Source of the DNA: Setomelanomma holmii
Taxonomy: Eukaryota > Ascomycota > Dothideomycetes > Pleosporales > Phaeosphaeriaceae
Direction of reading: 5' to 3'
Length of the DNA: 58,958 nt
NCBI GenBank assembly: GCA_010015745.1
Contig: ML978313.1
Location: 1-58,958, forward strand
Numbering within the stretch: the first letter of the stretch is position 1; every line of letters starts with the position of its first letter. This document shows positions 21,540 to 31,529 of this stretch, piece after piece. The position numbers were made by a program, and so were the translations under genes. The notes under the pieces are model-generated. The model searched no databases. It was not told the DNA's origin and saw only the letters and a list, made by a program, of their open reading frames with translations.

Positions 21540-23069
21540 ATGAACGGACAGGCAATACCTGGGTTCTATTGGGATGCCGAGAAGAAAAAGTACTTCAAGA
21601 TTCAGACCGCGGCAGCGGCAAGAGAACAGAACCTCAAATACTCAGCAGAAAACATCAAGAAAAATGAGCGAAAAGAGCGGGACCAAAAGATAGCCACGGT
21701 ACAGTCGCAACGGAAGCAAAGGGAAAGAGTGACGCGAAAGCATGGCAGCCTCACGCAGATCTGTCAAGACCGCGAGCTTGGTACTAGACGTCGCTCATAC
21801 TACCTTCAGAGCCTATGGCCTGATGCTTGTGCGTATGGTGTGTTGACAAGGCCAAAGAGGGTAGTCGAGAAGCCTTCAGGGCCCATCATTCGCCTTTTCG
21901 ATAGAGACCCAGTCACCAAGACGGTCTATGTTGTGCATGGTGACAACAGCATCAAGAGACGTCGCATGAACCCAAAGGAGGAGGGACCACCCTTACCGAA
22001 TCTGGATCTCGACGGGGACGAAGTGCTGCAACCTACACCTCTGACTCAGTACTCTTTCGAGCCCTGGGACGAGCTACAGCGAACAACATCGACAGTGTCA
22101 TCACTAAACTACCTTCCAACAACAGGTGCACTGGCTGTGACTACGTATGGTTCCGACAGACCACCAGTCGTGTATCTCAGCGATCCCGACAGGGATGGCC
22201 CATATGTTGGCGAGCAATTCACCCCAAGAGGATGCAGCACAATTTGGGGCGCTGCCGCAAGACCAAACAGCTTTATGGCTCAGCTGGAGCCCACAAACAG
22301 CGTGCCCGCATCGCATGCAGAACATTTAGCTGTAGCCGCTTCGAACAGTATGCTGCTCTTTTCACGTTCACTATCTGGGGCATGGACATCGAGCACACCA
22401 ACGAAGTACCTGGGCACAGATGTGCTATGCCTAGATTGGATATCTCACACCACCATAGCATTTGGCTGTCGAGATGGGAAGATTAGGCTCTACGACTCTC
22501 GATCCGATGGGTCCAGCCATATCCTCACGCATCCTAATCCAGTCTCACATATCAAGCGTGCCGACGATCCAACGCGTCTTGTCGTCTCTGGGTTACAGAA
22601 TGGGCTGTATCTGTACGACATCCGCTCACCTCGAGTCAACAGTCGGACCTCGTACATCAAGTCTCCGCACAACGGCCACAGCTATAATGCGGCTTCTTTC
22701 AAGACTTCCTCTCCTAACAGCTGGAACCTCAAAAAGCGCCAAAAGTTAAGTCATTCGGACTTCAACAATTGCTCTCAGCCAGTTTTGACCTTTCCATACT
22801 CCAACGCGGATGATCTGGAGCTGGGCATCGACGTACATTCGCGACTAGGATTGGTGGCAGCGGCTCAAGATCAAGACTCGTCTACGGCTATTCGAGTGAG
22901 CAATCTGTGGACAGGCGAGACAGTAAAGGAGATTCCGGTGCGAGAATCGAAGGCTGCTTCCAGTGCGCGCAACAGGATACGGTGTGTGAAGTTCACGAAC
23001 GACGGAGAAGACGGTGACGTATCACTTTGGGCTATTGGGGGTGGGAGCATTGCGCGATATGCATGGTGA
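21540..23069 (+). CDS. WD40-repeat protein, DCAF4-like
   Basis: Single-exon 509-residue protein. The N terminus IPGFYWDAEKKKYFKI is the signature of DCAF4/WDR21 proteins, followed by a basic helical segment. The rest forms a beta propeller with WD-like blades: GALAVTTYGSD, DVLCLDWISHTTIAFGCRDG, IRLYDSRSD, VVSGLQNGLYLYDIRS and VSLWAIGGG. In animals DCAF4 is a substrate receptor of the CUL4-DDB1 ubiquitin ligase, so the fungal protein may play the same role. This is inference from the family, and no DDB1-binding WDxR box was clearly seen. The start ATG lies 326 bases from the divergent SelO start, so the two genes share a promoter region. Confidence 0.75.
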   Translation: MNGQAIPGFYWDAEKKKYFKIQTAAAAREQNLKYSAENIKKNERKERDQKIATVQSQRKQRERVTRKHGSLTQICQDRELGTRRRSYYLQSLWPDACAYGVLTRPKRVVEKPSGPIIRLFDRDPVTKTVYVVHGDNSIKRRRMNPKEEGPPLPNLDLDGDEVLQPTPLTQYSFEPWDELQRTTSTVSSLNYLPTTGALAVTTYGSDRPPVVYLSDPDRDGPYVGEQFTPRGCSTIWGAAARPNSFMAQLEPTNSVPASHAEHLAVAASNSMLLFSRSLSGAWTSSTPTKYLGTDVLCLDWISHTTIAFGCRDGKIRLYDSRSDGSSHILTHPNPVSHIKRADDPTRLVVSGLQNGLYLYDIRSPRVNSRTSYIKSPHNGHSYNAASFKTSSPNSWNLKKRQKLSHSDFNNCSQPVLTFPYSNADDLELGIDVHSRLGLVAAAQDQDSSTAIRVSNLWTGETVKEIPVRESKAASSARNRIRCVKFTNDGEDGDVSLWAIGGGSIARYAW

Positions 23070-24391
23070 TGGCGAGTGGGAAAGACTTCCGATAACTGGA
23101 GATGAAGAGGAAGGCCGAGTTATATGTACAACGGATACTCATGATCTCCGAGTGACCACGTGATCCGAGCGGAAGAATAACGATATGTACTACCCTATTC
23201 TGAAACCTTCCATCAACAATCTCGAGGGCATGTAGATGGCCACGGATACCACACCTCGCTTCGTTGGCTATGTCCATTTTTCTTTTGCACATATTTTCGA
23301 CTGTCGAGTAAGAGTGAAAGCGCACAAAAGTACAATACATACCGCTTCACTTCAAACTTGTGCATACGAAATCCAAAAGGGCATGTGATTTCAGTGGTAT
23401 GATCGCTTCACCACTCTTGCAACAGAGGTTCTAGAGGGAGGCCGAGCCCTTAATTGAGATGCCGGCTCGGGGAAAGATGCGGGTTCGAATCTCGCTGTGT
23501 CCATAATTCTTTTTGCTGGCTCTTTTGGGAGTGAGGAGACGGGAGAGATGACGATCGAGAATCCGATGGTCGCTCCTTCCTTCCTCACTTGACAACTGCG
23601 CGACACGGGACGCGCCTGCCTTGTGCACTTCACTTGCGTCTCGCGAATTTTTTCAAACTCCTACTCCCGCTTTTACCTTCTTCTCTGATCTCTACTCGAG
23701 ACGTTTCACTCGTGCCCACGCTGGTTAGCTAGTTTTGTCACCTATTCTCAAGGCCTCTGTGGCAAAGAAGCCGAGTCTCGCGCAGTCAACATGACTAGAA
23801 TCACTCACATCACTTACCAGTATACAGCATTTGGTAAACTTCTGATGGTGAGGTGAGTGCTACCTGCGGACTTCACTTACGCAGGCTTACAAAGCAGTGC
23901 AAGAACACATCCGTGTCAGGTAAAGTTTTGTTTCAGGTCTACCAACTATGCCATGCTCCGACGTGCCTACTACTGTGTCCTAAAAGCCATGCATTGGGCT
24001 GTCGATTCGACTTAAGTTGCAAACCCAAGCGTCTGCCATATTATTGCTCCTTCCCTACGCTTTCAACCTGAGCTCACGCTGAACACTCTCTGGAAGTACG
24101 ACTGAGCCCAGTTGCAACTCCTTCGTTGCCTGAATGAAAGTCTGACTGTCACTGGAAGCATGAGCAGCACAGGATAAGAGTCGGGCACACGTCCGCACAT
24201 CGAGGATTGATGTGGTACAAGGGCATCGAACCTGTGGCTGACAAGCAACGGGCGCCGCCCAAAACAGATGATAGGCTTGGTCATTAAGCATTCTGGCTTA
24301 CGCATCTATCCACCTCAACGACAGTCGACCAAGGAATGTACAAGAGCTCATAAGTCATATGTCTATATATACAGCACAACGCATCCAGGCA
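23070..24391. other. Intergenic region, one tRNA-like sequence
   Basis: About 1.3 kb with no plausible protein gene. A tRNA-like sequence is listed separately at 23420-23503. The remainder shows no feature I can support. Confidence 0.4.
23420..23503 (+). pseudogene. tRNA-like sequence, probably a tRNA pseudogene
   Basis: A good T-arm (GCGGG, loop TTCGAAT, CTCGC at 23479-23495) is followed by a 3' acceptor-like TGTGTCC plus A and a T-rich run at 23508-23514. Upstream there is a G-rich A-box-like stretch and a seven-base stem (CCGAGCC with GGCTCGG) that could be a distorted anticodon arm. No matching 5' acceptor (GGACACA) is present, and no anticodon can be placed with confidence. It may be a 5'-damaged tRNA or a tRNA-derived repeat. 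Confidence 0.35.
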
Positions 24392-25670
24392 TTACGAGGT
24401 CTTCTTGCCACCAATCATGGGCAGCTTGACCTTGCCTAATTGCGCTCCGCCAACTTTCTGTACTTGCGCAACAGCATCACCAAGAAGCACTCTTATTGCG
24501 CCCTCGAGCCGTCGGTCTTTTTTCCTCCGCATCCAGAGCAGCACTATGCCCAGTATGAAGACGTCGACGGCAATGTGCTTTACAACGGCCCATGCCCACC
24601 GCCATAACCCTCGAAAGAGTCGATAGTGTGGGGAATGTGAGAAGAGTCTTCGCGCCTCCAGTTGCTCCCTCAACGCCGCAACCTCTGCAGTCATCTTTTG
24701 CAGCGCCTGTTCGACCCGTCCCCGCCACTTTTTATCGGCAGCAGACTCGTATGGTGGTGCGCTGGCGACGGCAGCAGGCGTAGAGGAAAAGTTGGGCATG
24801 GGTATCGATTGTGGCAGTAGCGATCGCATTCGCGGCGCTGGTGTCGGCGTTTCCAAGGGCATGGGATTCTGCCGTATGAGCTCAGTATCCGTCTGCACAG
24901 CCTCATCAACGTTCTCCGAGTTGGGATTGTACTGCGAATCTGGCGCATCAACAAATTCCTCGCGGTCAATCTCTGCCTCTTCCTCTTCCAGCTCCTCCTC
25001 GCTTTGCGACATGGGACTTTTGACTCGCAGCGGCGGATCTTCATCGATGTCGTCCTTTCTACCCCTCTGTTCTGTCCGACTAGCGTCCATGTAGCTGTGC
25101 ATGCCCATTTGACTCAGCGTCTGCAGTGGGCTCGACGACGACGACGAGGGCACATTCGACTTGACCTGATCCCACACAAACTCGAGCTCAGCAACCAGCT
25201 CCCGACTATCCGGCGACGGCGACGCAAACTTGTGCATGGTGTCGATGAGGGTGGTGATGTAGCGGCGCTTGGCCTCTGTCCGCGAGAGTCCGTTTTGCTG
25301 TTTCCAAGCATCCCTTATCATGTCAACTCATGGCATCCTAGTGTCGCGTGCCGACATACCATTTCTCTCGTGCCCGCTGGTCTTGCTCGCCGCCGCCGTC
25401 GGGTCGCTCCATGATGCCGTCGACATCGCCCTCTGCCATCATCAGCAATTGGAATACCGTTGCCGGGGCATGTCATACCCATGGCTTGCTTGTACAATCC
25501 ATATAACCTCAATCGCGTCGCAGACGGTGGCTTCTGCGATCCTGTGCGGATCTTGTTGACGGTGTTGAGTGCATGGCTAAAGACGCGATCTATCATCTTC
25601 ACATTAGCGACTCCTTTTCTCTATCGCGAACAACCTTCCCCGCAATCAACATACCCACTGAATCCGACAT
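24392..25670 (-). CDS. Acyl-CoA-binding protein with C-terminal membrane anchor (ATG37-like)
   Basis: Four exons, 25670-25655, 25589-25479, 25432-25360 and 25313-24392, give 373 residues in frame. The first exon is only 16 bases (MSDSV plus one base). The ACBP domain occupies residues 1-~95: DRVFSHALNTVNKI, RLRLYGLYKQAMEGDV, WDAWKQQNGLSRTEAKRRYI. The Tyr and Lys ligands of acyl-CoA are present in YGLYKQ and EAKRRYI. A long acidic disordered linker and a short coiled coil (EVAALREQLEAR) lead to one transmembrane helix (VDVFILGIVLLWMRRKK) and a basic tail. This layout matches fungal Atg37, a peroxisomal-membrane acyl-CoA-binding protein needed for pexophagy. The domain is certain; the pexophagy role is inferred. 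Confidence 0.85.
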
Positions 25671-25975
25671 GACGAGCCTCTATCTCGCGCCCCCGCCGAG
25701 GGGAGGCTCATGTAACGGGTCGCAACAGGGACGGCGGACAGTCACTTAGCGAGACGGCAATCGCACGGATGTGATCTGAAATTGGATATCAATGCGGAGA
25801 TGAGGCAAATGCGTGGTGTTGACGTGCATGATGCGATGAGATGTGGAGCCGGGGCATGGTGGAGATGGAGCGATGTTCGCGCTGGGCCTCGGCTTCGCTG
25901 CCACACGTGGCGAGTCATGCAACTTTCACATGGGAACAACGCGACATCGTTCAATATCTTCTTTGTACGACCTAT

Positions 25976-26528
25976 CTACTGGAACTTTATGACCACGCTC
26001 GCTTGCGATTCTGGGACAGTCAGCATGAGGATGCAACGAGCATGGGACGTACGCACCACCCATGATATCCGCAAACACGTTGCCTTCTGCCTCTGTCAAG
26101 GGAGCCCCTGAGCGAATGTTAGCCAGCGCAACCACATCTCACAGGCTTGCCATACCTTTGAATGTGAGCTTGTACTCTTCGCCATCCTTGTGGGCTTCCA
26201 CAGGCAAAACCTGCGAGGTATTGTCCGGCGTCACCCCATCCTCGCCCAATTTGAACCACAACACTTGCTTTGGCAGCATACTGCGATTCTCCGTCTTGTT
26301 GCGTCCTAGCAGCCAGTCGCCGCTCTGTAACCGACCCTCCTTCAAAGTCAAGACTGCTGCATCTGCGCCAGCCTCGATTTTTGCCTGAGTTTTCGTGGGA
26401 GTTTCGTTGCTGATTTTTGCGACGGGCTTGCCGTTGATTTCAATGACAAAGGGCGAGTCGAGACTGTCCATGGTGTTTGTTGCGAGAAAGGTGGAGAGAA
26501 ATGTGGTGAGGTGGAGGAAGAATTGCAT
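25976..26528 (-). CDS. Small hypothetical protein, three exons
   Basis: Exons 26528-26156, 26107-26057 and 26010-25976 join in frame to 152 residues. The second intron (46 bases, GTGCGT to CCCAG, branch GCTGAC) leaves a short last exon ending VVIKFQ. The mature part is compact and hydrophilic: PFVIEINGKPVAKISN, AAVLTLKEGRLQSGDWLLGR, LWFKLGED and YKLTFKG. It looks like a small beta-rich domain. The first 19 residues are hydrophobic and could be a signal peptide, or translation may start at the Met at residue 20 (26471). I do not recognise the family, and exon structure is the main evidence. Confidence 0.5.
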
Positions 26529-28001
26529 TGGTCGTTGTTGCGCTAATACGATCGTTAATTCGTGATGCTGACAGCTCCTGAACGGTGCCCTACAAGTACT
26601 CGAGGAGAATTAAGGTCGAATGACGATGCGAATTCGACAGGTGGCTTCCAGTTCCAGGCTGCCATTTCTCGACCATGTCCATGCCTCCTCCGCCATCAAA
26701 CACCGTCATAAGTCAAACTTTTTGAAACACTCTAATTGGCCGACACTTTTCGGCACGGGGAATACAACAATCCGCGCAGTCGTTCAGCCAGGTTCTCAAA
26801 GGTAAAACTCAAAATACGACGACGAATAATGGTCCGGCCGAGTGCGACACTGTAATCTCGCCGTCTTGCAAACTTGCTCCATTTCGCCGCTTGCCACCTC
26901 CCTTCTCCGGCTCTCGCCCGCCGGCCGAACACTTATCCCTCGCGATATCGAACGTGTAGACTCGTTTGGTGTTGAGCAGATCCCGACCACTATAGGCAGG
27001 ATCCTCCGGCTAGGGCTAGGGCTACCGTGCGCCAAGCACCAATGACCGACGACAACTGCCTTTTTCAGCCCAGGCCCGGCGGCACTTTTACCACGTCGCA
27101 TGTCCACCAGCCAACCGTTGTACTTTCCGCCCACCGGCGCAATATAAATGCAATGCTTGGTACTCTCCTGCCAAGAAACGGTGCGTGGAAGTAGGCCACG
27201 CGGAGCGATTGTTTGCGGCAGGTACATTTGCTTCACCATACGTAGGCGCGTGTGCTAATCGATACCTAGTCGTGCTTATCGCTGTCGATCAAGATCCTGT
27301 GAACAATATTATGCGGGAGCAATATACGGAGAGCCCGTGTCTGGTAGCTTTGCCTGAGAAGCTTCGATGATTGGTCGGTAGGGTCCGCGCTTTCTAGAAA
27401 CTGTATGGCACGCCTCCAAATCGACGTCTCCAGCCGCAGCTCACGGACTGTGAGACATGCTACGGTACCCGTTGATTTCGCTAAAGACGAGCCAAACCTG
27501 GGGATGATGACCTTCTGCACTGCCGGTGTAATTCGCCGAAGCCATTTCGTAGACCCGGAGAACGCCATCTAAGAGGTCGGAAAGGAAGACGGTTCCACCA
27601 CGGGACGCTTCTCGTTTGGCAGCCACGCAGCGGGCGCTTAGACTACAGGAGATAAGATCCGTTTCAGCGGGTGTGAAGCAAGCATCGCGTGCAGCCCTTG
27701 ACTAGGCCCAACCAGGTACTCGTAACTTTACCGCCTCCAATCACACCATCTCCTCGCCTTGGCGGCGCCGCAAGTGGAAGGACATTCAGCTCCCCCTGGT
27801 CCAAAAGCCTTGGGACTTCTAGTAACACCAGATGGGAAGGTTGTAGTGGACGACGGTCAAGATGAACAGACGACGGACGACTACAAATATGGAGGCTTCC
27901 ACCCTCGATTGCAAACCAGTCTTCTACAGAGAACCAGTCCTTCGCTTCCAGCTTCATTTCCACCGCCATCCGGCCCAGCATCTCTCCGCCGCCGAGTCAA
28001 A
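26529..28001. other. Intergenic region, no confident gene
   Basis: About 1.5 kb upstream of the trypsin gene. On the minus strand 27266-27626 has overlapping frames (for example GGTVFLSDLLDGVLRVYE), and 26796-27239 has a 148-codon frame, but I could not join them into a plausible gene. They may be remnants of a decayed gene or chance. The plus-strand frame that extends the trypsin upstream (27759 onward) is not convincing coding sequence. Confidence 0.35.
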
Positions 28002-28912
28002 ATGTACATCAAGGACATTGCGCTTGCGCTTGCGCTCCCCGTCCTAGCACTCTCTGCTGCTATTCCCCAGGACGACCCGCCAGTCTTCACCGAGAACCCC
28101 AGCACCGATGATGCCGACATTGTTGGTGGTGTTGCCGCATCTGCTGGCGACTTTCCCTTCATCGTCTCCCTCCAGACCTCGAGCGGATCCCATTTCTGCG
28201 GTGGCTCCCTGTTGAACGCCAACACTGTCCTTACGGCTGCTCACTGCACCGTCGACCAGACTGCTTCGTCTCTCCGTGTCCGCGCCGGATCTCTTGTATG
28301 ATGATTACTTGCCACCTGACTTGGACTAAACTAACAGCCAACAGCAACGCTCTTCCGGCGGCACCCTCGTCAGTGTGTCCTCACTCAAGGTCCACCCCAG
28401 CTACGTCAGCAGCTCCCAGGACTTTGACGTCGCCATCTGGAAGCTTTCCACGGCCGTCCCCACCAGCACGGTCTCCACGTACGCCCAGATTGCAGCCTCT
28501 GGCTCTGATCCTGTTGCCGGAACCACCAACACTGTTGCCGGATGGTACGTCTCGCAATCGCTCTTGGATACAGGATTTCAAAACTAACTCTAACAACAGG
28601 GGCACCACCACCTCGGGCGGTTCCACTCTTCCCGCAGCTCTGCGCAAGGTCGATGTGCCCGTTGTCTCGCGCACCTCCTGCCGCTCTTCTTATGGCACCT
28701 CGGCTGTCACTCTCAACATGTACTGCGCCGGTCTCACGGCTGGTGGCAAGGACTCTTGCCAGGGTGACTCTGGTGGCCCCATTGTTGACTCTTCCAAGAC
28801 TCTCCTTGGTGTGGTTTCTTGGGGTGATGGTTGCGCCTTGGCCAATGCCCCGGGTGTGTATGCTCGTGTTGGATCCGCGAGCTTGAACAGCTTTATTACT
28901 AGCAACTTGTAG
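28002..28912 (+). CDS. Secreted trypsin-like serine protease (S1 family)
   Basis: Exons 28002-28295, 28345-28544 and 28600-28912 encode 268 residues. A signal peptide (LALALPVLALSAA) is followed by a short acidic propeptide ending in D before the mature start IVGG. The catalytic triad is complete: His in LTAAHC, Asp in DFDVAIW and Ser in CQGDSGGP. The Asp six residues before the catalytic Ser (KDSCQGDSGG) is the S1-pocket residue that gives trypsin specificity for Lys/Arg. It should be secreted and act outside the cell. Cysteines allow the usual disulfides. Fungal trypsins are patchily distributed and often linked to life on animal or plant tissue, so the gene is of ecological interest. Confidence 0.92.
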
Positions 28913-29763
28913 ATGGTTATGATGCGATGATTGGATGATTGGCATGGATGATCGGACATGTAAGGGATGTTGGTCTTGTGAAATGAAGCTGGTGGTGAAT
29001 GGAAAAATGGTTTTATGGAATGTTGCATTGGCATAGCGTTTTCGAGCTACAAATGAACGTCAATCTTGTTCGTACATCTTCGATATGGGTCTTACACGGA
29101 GCAAGGTGACACAGCAACCCCTTCCTTTTCTTCTTGGTATTTTAAAGAACAATGCCGCACGGTCCACATATTCGCTTGTCGGGATGCTAATTTCATTTGT
29201 TCATATGCTGTGCACCAAATCCAATCACGAAGCATGATCCATAGAATGAAAATGAGATACGGTTGTATCAGAGACAAGGTGGTGCGTGGGCGTACAAGGC
29301 GTGGCACGACCAACGCTGTGTCAATCATACTTACCATACATCAATCATACAATTACGACTCGTACATATTCCTATAGTCCCCCTTGTCATGTACCCTTCT
29401 TCTTGTAGAAGTGCAATGTATCCAAGCCCAGACCATCTACCCATTGATTCTGATCGTGGTCCCATTTAACTGTACCCGAACATGTTGTCAGTAGGACAAT
29501 GTGGGGAGAATCATGATCTAGTATTCGGCCTCTTAAGTGAGAGGTCTATCTACACAAGAGAGAGAGGAAAAGGCGCTAAGCCTAACCTGGTACTAGTGCT
29601 AGAAGATGAGAAGGAACCTGGGGCAGTACACTCACTGCAGGGCGGAGGCCATGGCTGACACATGTAAGGTCCTCGAAGGTGTACAGTAATTACTTGAGAT
29701 ACTCGCTGTGCTCGACCGTGAACTCGTTATGACAATTGGCCTTGTCTGGATCGGTGTGGACCA
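28913..29763. other. Intergenic region, nothing recognisable
   Basis: 850 bases between the convergent trypsin and triple-repeat genes. Frames are short and without protein features. Confidence 0.45.
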
Positions 29764-30880
29764 TTACGTGTAGCCGGGTGGGTGATTGGGTGGAGTTGTA
29801 CCGTACTTGTAGTCGTCTTCATCGTCACCATCTTCGTCTTCGTCGTCCCCTCCGTCGCCCATCTCATCATCATCGTTATGGTCTCCTCTGTCTTCATTAT
29901 TGTCATTGTCGTCCTCCTCTTCTTCATTGTCCTTGTCCCCAACCTCCGTTCCATCTGCGTTGAGCCTCTTAAAATACCCATAGTAAATCGTTCCCTGTTC
30001 AACCTCCCACTCCTCAATCGAAGGGGCCCAAATCATCTTGACGAGTTCCGTCGAATCAGTCATATACAGCGTACCGTGTTCATCGATCCCTATGATCGCA
30101 TCCGCATCCCGCTTGTTGCTCCAGGTCTCGCTGACCTTGGCATACCTTGTTATCTTTGGACGAGGAGGATGCCCTTTTTCATCATCGTCCTCCTCCTCAT
30201 CCGACCCCGGCGCACTTCTCGTCTTGTAATATCCATCGTGAATGATTCCATGGACATCAGTCCACTCCTCAATCCGTGGATTCCAAATCACCTTGATCGA
30301 ACCAGTCTCGTCATACATGTGCAGCGTTTTCCCGTCAGCATCAAGCCCCACAATATTGGCCGCACCAGACTTGTTAGCCCAGGTCTCATGGAGCTTGAGA
30401 TGAGATTTGGACTGTTTAGTCGGAGTGGGCAGACGCGGTGCTGTCGGCCGCTCCTCCGTTCCCGGCGCACGACGCTTCATGTGATACCCATCGCGGACCG
30501 TGCCCGCAATATCCGTCCACTCCTCCTTCCACGGACTCCAGATCCTCTTTTGTTCTGCAGTCGGGTCATACATTTTCAGTCGCCCATTATCGTCCAGCTC
30601 CACTTTAGCACTCTTGCCATGCTTGTTACACCATCTGCCGCCGACATTGGGATGTGGCTTTGTTGGTGTAGGAGGGTTCAGGGCGCCTGGAACCACTGGA
30701 CTACCGTCGGGTCCTGTGCTTATGGTGAAGCCAGGCGGCGGCTTTGTACCGAAGGAATGAGGGCGTGGTCCTGGGTTGGGCGCGAAAGGCGGAGTGGGCG
30801 CGGTTGTCAATGGTCTAGGTTGGAAATGGATGTTGGAGGCTGTGGACGATAGCTTGGCGACGTGAACTCCGAACTGCTGT
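29764..30880 (-). CDS. C-terminal segment with three tandem ~64-residue repeats
   Basis: This frame holds a Pro-rich lead-in (TPPFAPNPGPRPHSFG) and three copies of one domain with W-x-N-K, then LD-x2-G, MYD, IW-x5-EW and G-x3-GY. They begin near 30645, 30390 and 30130 on the minus strand, about 87 residues apart, each followed by a short linker (APGTEE, APGSDE). A very acidic Asp/Glu tail ends the protein. I do not recognise the repeat. The frame has no clear ATG of its own, and the long frame upstream stops at 30807 with the same Pro-rich style on both sides. I therefore think this is the 3' part of the giant locus, reached by a frameshift or an undetected intron at about 30800-30860. Confidence 0.55.
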
Positions 30881-31529
30881 TGCCGGCGCCGGAAATGGAG
30901 GAGCCAGATGGTGACTTGCCTCCTAATGGAGCGCTGCGAGGGCCTGCTGGACTAGGCGTGCTCAACGAGGGCGACCTGGGCTCGTAGTTCATGTTTTTGA
31001 TCGTCTCCACAGTAGCTGGATCAAACATGGGTGGTATGACAGGCGCACCGTGACCAAAGACCTGATCAAAATTTCCTTGCATAGCGTTGGGCAAAGGGGG
31101 TACCATTGGTGCCGTCGAGATGATGGGCGTTGAGGAACCGGTTACAGGGTTTGACTTGCGCGCCTTGGGAGCCTTGATGTCGCGCTTTGCCAACTCCTCA
31201 GCTGAAGCCCTTCTGGCCGCATAGTCAATCTTGTCTGGCTTCTGTTGCTTGGAGCCAAGTGCCGTCGGCGTGTTGGCCTGCAGCATTGATGAGGGAAACG
31301 ATGGGGCCATTGGCGTCATTGACGTGGTGACACTAGAGCCGGCTTGTGGCTTTCGTACACCCTTTGGCACCTTGATATCGCGTTTTGCTAAAACCTCTTC
31401 AGGTGCTTTTTCGGGCGGCTGCAAAGGTTCATCGGACCTCTCCTCATAGGGTCGTTGGTATGCTTGCTCTTGCTTCTGCTTCTCCGCCTTCTTCTTCAGC
31501 TGTTCTCTTGCGTGAAGCCTCTCCTTCTC
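30807..31529 (-). CDS. In-frame continuation of the giant locus after a TAG codon
   Basis: This segment is in the same frame as the 2224-codon frame above it, separated only by the TAG at 31530-31532. It opens with a charged helix (EKERLHAREQLKKKAEKQ) that would read smoothly from the residues before the stop. It contains two copies of a short basic motif (EEVLAKRDIKVPKG and EELAKRDIKAPKAR), then Pro/Ser-rich disordered sequence. Coding style is unchanged across the stop, so both sides were probably once, or still are, one protein. Confidence 0.5.
   Translation of the reverse strand, partial: EKERLHAREQLKKKAEKQKQEQAYQRPYEERSDEPLQPPEKAPEEVLAKRDIKVPKGVRKPQAGSSVTTSMTPMAPSFPSSMLQANTPTALGSKQQKPDKIDYAARRASAEELAKRDIKAPKARKSNPVTGSSTPIISTAPMVPPLPNAMQGNFDQVFGHGAPVIPPMFDPATVETIKNMNYEPRSPSLSTPSPAGPRSAPLGGKSPSGSSISGAGNSSSEFTSPSYRPQPPTSISNLDH

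Noticed and set aside
27759..28001. Upstream extension of the trypsin frame
   Set aside because: It would bury the signal peptide 81 residues inside the protein; the ATG at 28002 gives a normal secreted precursor.
29782..30852. Plus-strand 356-codon frame
   Set aside because: It is antisense to the triple-repeat segment; the three-fold repeat conservation and Trp/Asp/Gly pattern exist only in the minus-strand frame.
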